A stretch of 64,000 bases of DNA from Caulobacter sp. 602-1 (GTDB lineage Bacteria > Pseudomonadota > Alphaproteobacteria > Caulobacterales > Caulobacteraceae). Location of the stretch: positions 861,203 to 925,202 of the forward strand of contig NZ_RRYI01000002.1 in assembly GCF_003931565.1 (NCBI RefSeq), written 5' to 3'. Each line of letters opens with the position of its first letter. Positions within the stretch are counted from its first letter, which is position 1. The notes below the pieces were generated by a model that had not been told where the DNA came from, did not search any database, and worked only from the letters and a program-made list of their open reading frames with translations. The translations under genes and the position numbers were made by a program. This document shows positions 60,826 to 64,000 of this stretch, in pieces.

Positions 60826-62466
60826 CTAGTGGGCGTGCTCGGGTTCCTTGTGGTGGACGCTCTGAGCCTGCTCGTCATGGCTGGCCGGATGGGCGGAGGC
60901 GGCGGCGACCATCGGGTTCACGTAGGACACATGCTCGGCCGGCGCGTGCGGCTCGGGGTGAGCCTCGGCGTGCGGGTCGTGGTCTTGGCCGTCCTGCGCC
61001 GCCGGGCCATGGTCTTCGTGAGCATGGGCGTCGTAGCCATGGCTGGCGTGATCTTGGCCGTGATCGTCATGGCCATGACCGCGGTCGTCATGGTGCGAGG
61101 AGACCGCCGAGGCGACCGCCGCGCCCGCCGCCGCGCCGCCGGCCGCAGCCAGGAACGGGTTGACGTGCGAGACGTGGGTCGAGGCCGGGGCGTGCTGCTC
61201 CTGCTCGAACTCCATCTCGTTGCGGCCGTAGTCGGTCAGGGTGCGGTACTTGCGCTGACGCTCGGCGCGGCGGCGGGCCGCCGAAGCGCTGCGCGATACG
61301 CCGACCAGGATGATCATGGCCAGCAGCACCAAGGCGGCGCCCAGGACCGTCTTGATCGGCGTCGGGCCGAAGCCCGGCAGCGTGATGTCGCCATTCAGGC
61401 CGCCCAGGTCGAGCTTGCCCATGCCCTTCTTGGCCTGTTCCGGCAGAGCGGCGACGCGCTTGCTGATCTCGCCCAGCGAGAAGCCCTGCGGGGTCTTGCC
61501 GCCGTTCAGTTCGAGGCCGAACCGCGACGTCAGCTGGCCCTTGGCCTCCGGACCCGGCTTGACCTGCCAGGCGAAGGTGGTCGGCTCGCCCGGCTTGACG
61601 ACCGCCGTCTGGCGGCCGTTCGGGGTGACTTCATAGCCTTCGCCCGAGAGCTCGGCATAGGCGCTGGTCTTCTTGGCGGCCTTGGTCAGGCCCAGCTTGG
61701 CGGCTTCCTGCTTGATCAGGTCGCCCAGCGTTGCCGGCAGCGACAGGGTCACCTGGCCGGGCTGGTTCTTGCCCAGGCTCTCGCCGGCGGCCAGGACCGC
61801 GCCATTGGTGGCGGCGGGCGCGACGACGGCCTGCAGTTTCTCGAGCTTGGTCGCCGGCTTCGCGGGAACGGGCGGAGCCACCGGCTTGGCGGCCACGACG
61901 GGCGGCCTGGCCAGCGGCGCGGCGGGCATGACCGGCTTGGCGGCCTGGACCGGCGCGGGCGCCGGGGCGACCGTCCTGGGGGTCACCGGCTTGGCGAGGA
62001 CCATCGGCTTGGGCGTCGGCTTCGACGCCGCGTGCGCCGTCGTGGCGGCCGGAAGGGTCGCGTGGACGCGACGCGGCCTGTAGTCGTGGCGGCTGGAGCC
62101 TTTCGGATTGGCGATCGGGCGCATGGCCGTGACCAGCGTTCCGTCCGGGCGGCGCCAGGTCTTCAGATGCGAATTGCGCGAAGGCGGCGGCAGCGGGCTC
62201 GAATCCACGCTGGCGTCGGCGCGAGCCTGGGCCTGAGCCTGGCTCGGACCGCCCAGCAGGCCGTCCTGGGCCTCGTCGGCGCTCGGCGGCGGCGCAGCGC
62301 CCATCAGCTCCGGCGGCGTCGTCGCATCCTGGCGATCGCTGGGCGGCGGCGCCGAGCTCACCTGGTCGCCGGCGCTGCAGCCGGCGAGCATCAGAACGCC
62401 GACCGCCGTGGTGGCCAAGGCGGCCAAGCGTACCTTACGTCCAAACATCGGGTCCCCCGATCCCAT
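60826..62466 (-). CDS. His-rich lipoprotein with a second membrane anchor
   Basis: 546 residues, not recognised as a whole. Lipoprotein signal MFGRKVRLAALATTAVGVLMLAGC ends in lipobox LAGC (about residue 31). A long Pro/Ala-rich region with repeated AKPV units follows. Then comes a compact domain (about 240-355, rich in Leu/Gly/Ala: PGQVTLSLPATLGDLIKQEAAKLGLTKAAKK). Next is a membrane helix (about 375-395, VLGAALVLLAMIILVGV) followed by basic RRRAERQRK. The C-terminal 110 residues are His/Asp/Ala-rich (about 35 His), with two HVSxVNP motifs. ATG 62466 has a GGAGG site. The His-rich tail would lie on the cytosolic side if both anchors hold. Confidence 0.8.
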   Translation of the reverse strand: MGSGDPMFGRKVRLAALATTAVGVLMLAGCSAGDQVSSAPPPSDRQDATTPPELMGAAPPPSADEAQDGLLGGPSQAQAQARADASVDSSPLPPPSRNSHLKTWRRPDGTLVTAMRPIANPKGSSRHDYRPRRVHATLPAATTAHAASKPTPKPMVLAKPVTPRTVAPAPAPVQAAKPVMPAAPLARPPVVAAKPVAPPVPAKPATKLEKLQAVVAPAATNGAVLAAGESLGKNQPGQVTLSLPATLGDLIKQEAAKLGLTKAAKKTSAYAELSGEGYEVTPNGRQTAVVKPGEPTTFAWQVKPGPEAKGQLTSRFGLELNGGKTPQGFSLGEISKRVAALPEQAKKGMGKLDLGGLNGDITLPGFGPTPIKTVLGAALVLLAMIILVGVSRSASAARRRAERQRKYRTLTDYGRNEMEFEQEQHAPASTHVSHVNPFLAAAGGAAAGAAVASAVSSHHDDRGHGHDDHGQDHASHGYDAHAHEDHGPAAQDGQDHDPHAEAHPEPHAPAEHVSYVNPMVAAASAHPASHDEQAQSVHHKEPEHAH

Positions 62467-62555
62467 GTCTAACTCCTCCGCGAGCAAGCGCTCGCGGACC
62501 ATTGTTCGCGAGAAGAGCACGTGCCTGCGACGAAATCAAAACGGTTAAGAGGGAT

Positions 62556-63392
62556 TCACGAAACAGTTTCGTCCCGCGCGCGAACTTTCGAGGCTTCATA
62601 GAGCGCGATGGCGGCCGCGGCCGAGACGTTCAGGCTTTCGAAACCGCCCGGCATCGGGATCTTTCCCAAGGCGTCGCAATGTTCCGCGACGAGACGACGG
62701 ACGCCTTCGCCTTCCGACCCCAGCACGAGGACCGTGGGCTGGTGGTCGAGCACCGCCTCCAGGCTCTCCTCGGCCTCGCCGGCCAGGGCCACGGCCCGCC
62801 AGCCCATGTCGGCCAGTTCCTCCAGGGCGCGGGACAGATTGACCACGCGCGCGTGCGCGACCTTGTCCACCGCGCCCACGGCGGTCTTGGCCAGGACGCC
62901 GGAGAGCACCGGGGCGTGGCGATCCTGCAGGATCACGCCCCTGGCGCCGAAGGCGGCGGCCGAGCGGAAGATGGCGCCGATGTTCTGCGGGTCGGTGATC
63001 TGATCCAGCATGACCAGCAGGCCCTTGGCCGGCGCGCCCATCTCGGCGATCGACAGGGACTCGGCCTCGTCGATCTTCAGGGCCAGGCCCTGGTGCACGG
63101 CGCCCTGTGGCAGGTGCTTGGCGATCTCCTGGCCCTCCATCACCTGGAGGCAGGCCAGTTTCTGGAAATCGGGGGCGAGTCGCTTGGCGCGGTCCGCGGT
63201 CGCCAGAAGGCGCTTCGGCGCCGGTCGCAGCGGGTTGGAAAGCGCCGCCTCGACGGCGTGGGTTCCCCAAATCCAGTCCTTTGCGTCACCTTGCCCGCGA
63301 GAAAACTCGTTTTTATTCCGGGGCTTGGAACGAAAATCGCGTCCGGGTGCAGAAGGACGTTTCCGGTCGTTGCGTTCGGAATGAGAGGACAC
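62556..63392 (-). CDS. rlmB: 23S rRNA 2'-O-methyltransferase, SpoU/TrmH type (RlmB-like)
   Basis: 278 residues from GTG 63392. The N-terminal basic segment and RNA-binding L30-like part (WIWGTHAVEAALSNPLRPAPKRLLA) precede the SPOUT knot. Motifs: QITDPQNIGAIFRSAAAFGARGVILQDRHA (motif 1), VLGSEGEGVRRLV (motif 2) and PMPGGFESLNVSAAAAIALYE (motif 3). It methylates 2'-O of G2251 in 23S rRNA. A TTG at 63422 is an alternative start; neither has a strong ribosome binding site. Confidence 0.9.
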   Translation of the reverse strand: MSSHSERNDRKRPSAPGRDFRSKPRNKNEFSRGQGDAKDWIWGTHAVEAALSNPLRPAPKRLLATADRAKRLAPDFQKLACLQVMEGQEIAKHLPQGAVHQGLALKIDEAESLSIAEMGAPAKGLLVMLDQITDPQNIGAIFRSAAAFGARGVILQDRHAPVLSGVLAKTAVGAVDKVAHARVVNLSRALEELADMGWRAVALAGEAEESLEAVLDHQPTVLVLGSEGEGVRRLVAEHCDALGKIPMPGGFESLNVSAAAAIALYEASKVRARDETVS

Positions 63393-63565
63393 TATAAGAC
63401 GCGCTCCGATTTGGGGCCCCAAGGGTTTCTAGGCCGGCCGGCGCTGCTCTTAGCATCGTCCGTCACCGTCCAAAGAAGCTTTTGTTCCAGTTCGAAGTTC
63501 AACGGCTTGCCGTTGTGCGTCGAACCGGCTAAAGGCCGCCGGCTTCGGAACTCCGTCGCGTGCTT

Positions 63566-63651
63566 GGGGGAATGTCCCGAGTGGCAAAGGGGGGGGACTG
63601 TAAATCCCCTGGCGTACGCCTTCGCAGGTTCGAGTCCTGCTTCCCCCACCA
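63566..63651 (+). tRNA. tRNA-Tyr (GTA)
   Basis: Acceptor stem GGGGGAA pairs with TTCCCCC; anticodon GTA at 63600-63602 in loop CTGTAAA with stem GGGGA/TCCCC; long variable arm (class II) and T-loop GGTTCGAGTCC. CCA is encoded at the end. Standard tyrosine tRNA. Confidence 0.98.
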
Positions 63652-63758
63652 TGCACGCGACGAGTTCCGAGACGGGCGCGTCCTGAAGGCAAGATGGGTC
63701 CCAGAGCCAGAGACCGGGAGCCGATCGCGACCCCGCTAGCCCACGCTTGGGTGATAAG

Positions 63759-63832
63759 GCGGGTATAGCACAATGGTAGTGCAGCAGCCTTCCAAGCTGA
63801 GGATGCGGGTTCGATTCCCGCTACCCGCTCCA
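63759..63832 (+). tRNA. tRNA-Gly (TCC)
   Basis: Acceptor GCGGGTA pairs with TACCCGC; anticodon TCC at 63791-63793 in loop CTTCCAA; T-loop GGTTCGATTCC; encoded CCA. It lies 107 bases after tRNA-Tyr and 52 bases before tuf, the usual tRNA-tuf arrangement. Confidence 0.98.
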
Positions 63833-63884
63833 GCTCCCCATATGAGTTACCCCAACAACACCCGCCGGCGCGAAGGTAGAGACG

Positions 63885-64000
63885 ATGGCCAAGGAAAAGT
63901 TCGAACGCACTAAGCCGCACTGCAACATCGGCACCATCGGTCACGTTGACCATGGCAAGACGACGCTGACGGCGGCGATCACGATCACGCTGGCGAAGTC
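63885..64000 (+). CDS. tuf: Elongation factor Tu, 3' end beyond the window
   Basis: The first 38 codons are visible: [38 protein letters not shown]. The G1/P-loop GHVDHGKT is the GTP-binding motif of EF-Tu. It delivers aminoacyl-tRNA to the ribosome. It is cut by the window edge and preceded by tRNA-Tyr and tRNA-Gly, with which it may share a transcript. Confidence 0.98.
   Translation, partial: MAKEKFERTKPHCNIGTIGHVDHGKTTLTAAITITLAK

Overview
The window is a compact, high-GC stretch of alphaproteobacterial chromosome that reads as Caulobacter or a close relative within Caulobacteraceae. Supporting signs are the order scpB-tatABC-serS-surE-pcm-dipM, a four-LysM DipM-type division protein, a five-gene mreBCD-mrdA-rodA block, NAD-dependent ligA next to a DEDDh exonuclease, and tRNA-Tyr/tRNA-Gly directly upstream of tuf. 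There is no sign of prophage, insertion sequence, plasmid or CRISPR. Codon use is uniformly GC-rich at third positions, so this is core chromosome with a few accessory inserts.

Layout. 1-3.1 kb: end of scpB, a small unknown gene, tatABC. 3.1-8.7 kb: a secreted UrcA-like protein, then the overlapping serS-surE-pcm chain and dipM. 8.7-14.9 kb: an AraC regulator with a VOC protein and a DUF815 ATPase on the minus strand, then yajC-secD-secF with an Mth938-like gene. 15-20.8 kb: a PuuD-like membrane protein, an NDUFAF6-like protein, an S9 peptidase, lpxC and bamD. 20.9-30.7 kb: recN, an acyltransferase, ligA, an exonuclease, a DUF2147 protein, an aminopeptidase P and prmA. 30.8-37.9 kb: LtrA, a 53-aa small gene, uvrD, several small membrane or DNA-binding proteins, a DUF6807 gene broken by an in-frame amber codon, a DUF2171 protein and a GST. 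38-46.9 kb: an aspartate-type aminotransferase, a ParA-like ATPase, a VTT membrane protein, a TetR regulator divergent from an alkylsulfatase, leuA with a leucine leader peptide, and an EamA transporter. 47.2-53.2 kb: the rod-shape operon. 53.2-60.7 kb: two alpha/beta hydrolases, a Bcr/CflA transporter, a DUF423 protein, an unknown/phosphotransferase/DUF6285 cluster and TerC. 60.8-64 kb: a His-rich anchored lipoprotein, rlmB, tRNA-Tyr, tRNA-Gly and the start of tuf.

Much of the window builds or services the envelope: Tat and Sec export, BamD, LpxC, DipM, MreBCD/PBP2/RodA and several secreted enzymes. DNA maintenance is represented by scpB, recN, ligA, uvrD and a ParA-like gene.

The most interesting non-textbook observations are the leucine-rich leader peptide with mutually exclusive hairpins before leuA; the amber-split DUF6807 gene; a near-perfect TetR operator candidate; a LexA-like box abutting uvrD; a perfect DnaA box upstream of the ParA-like gene; a doubly anchored His-rich protein next to TerC; and several strong palindromes in intergenic DNA. 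No wholly new multi-gene system could be demonstrated. The best candidates are the unknown/APH/DUF6285 cluster and the His-rich protein/TerC pair.
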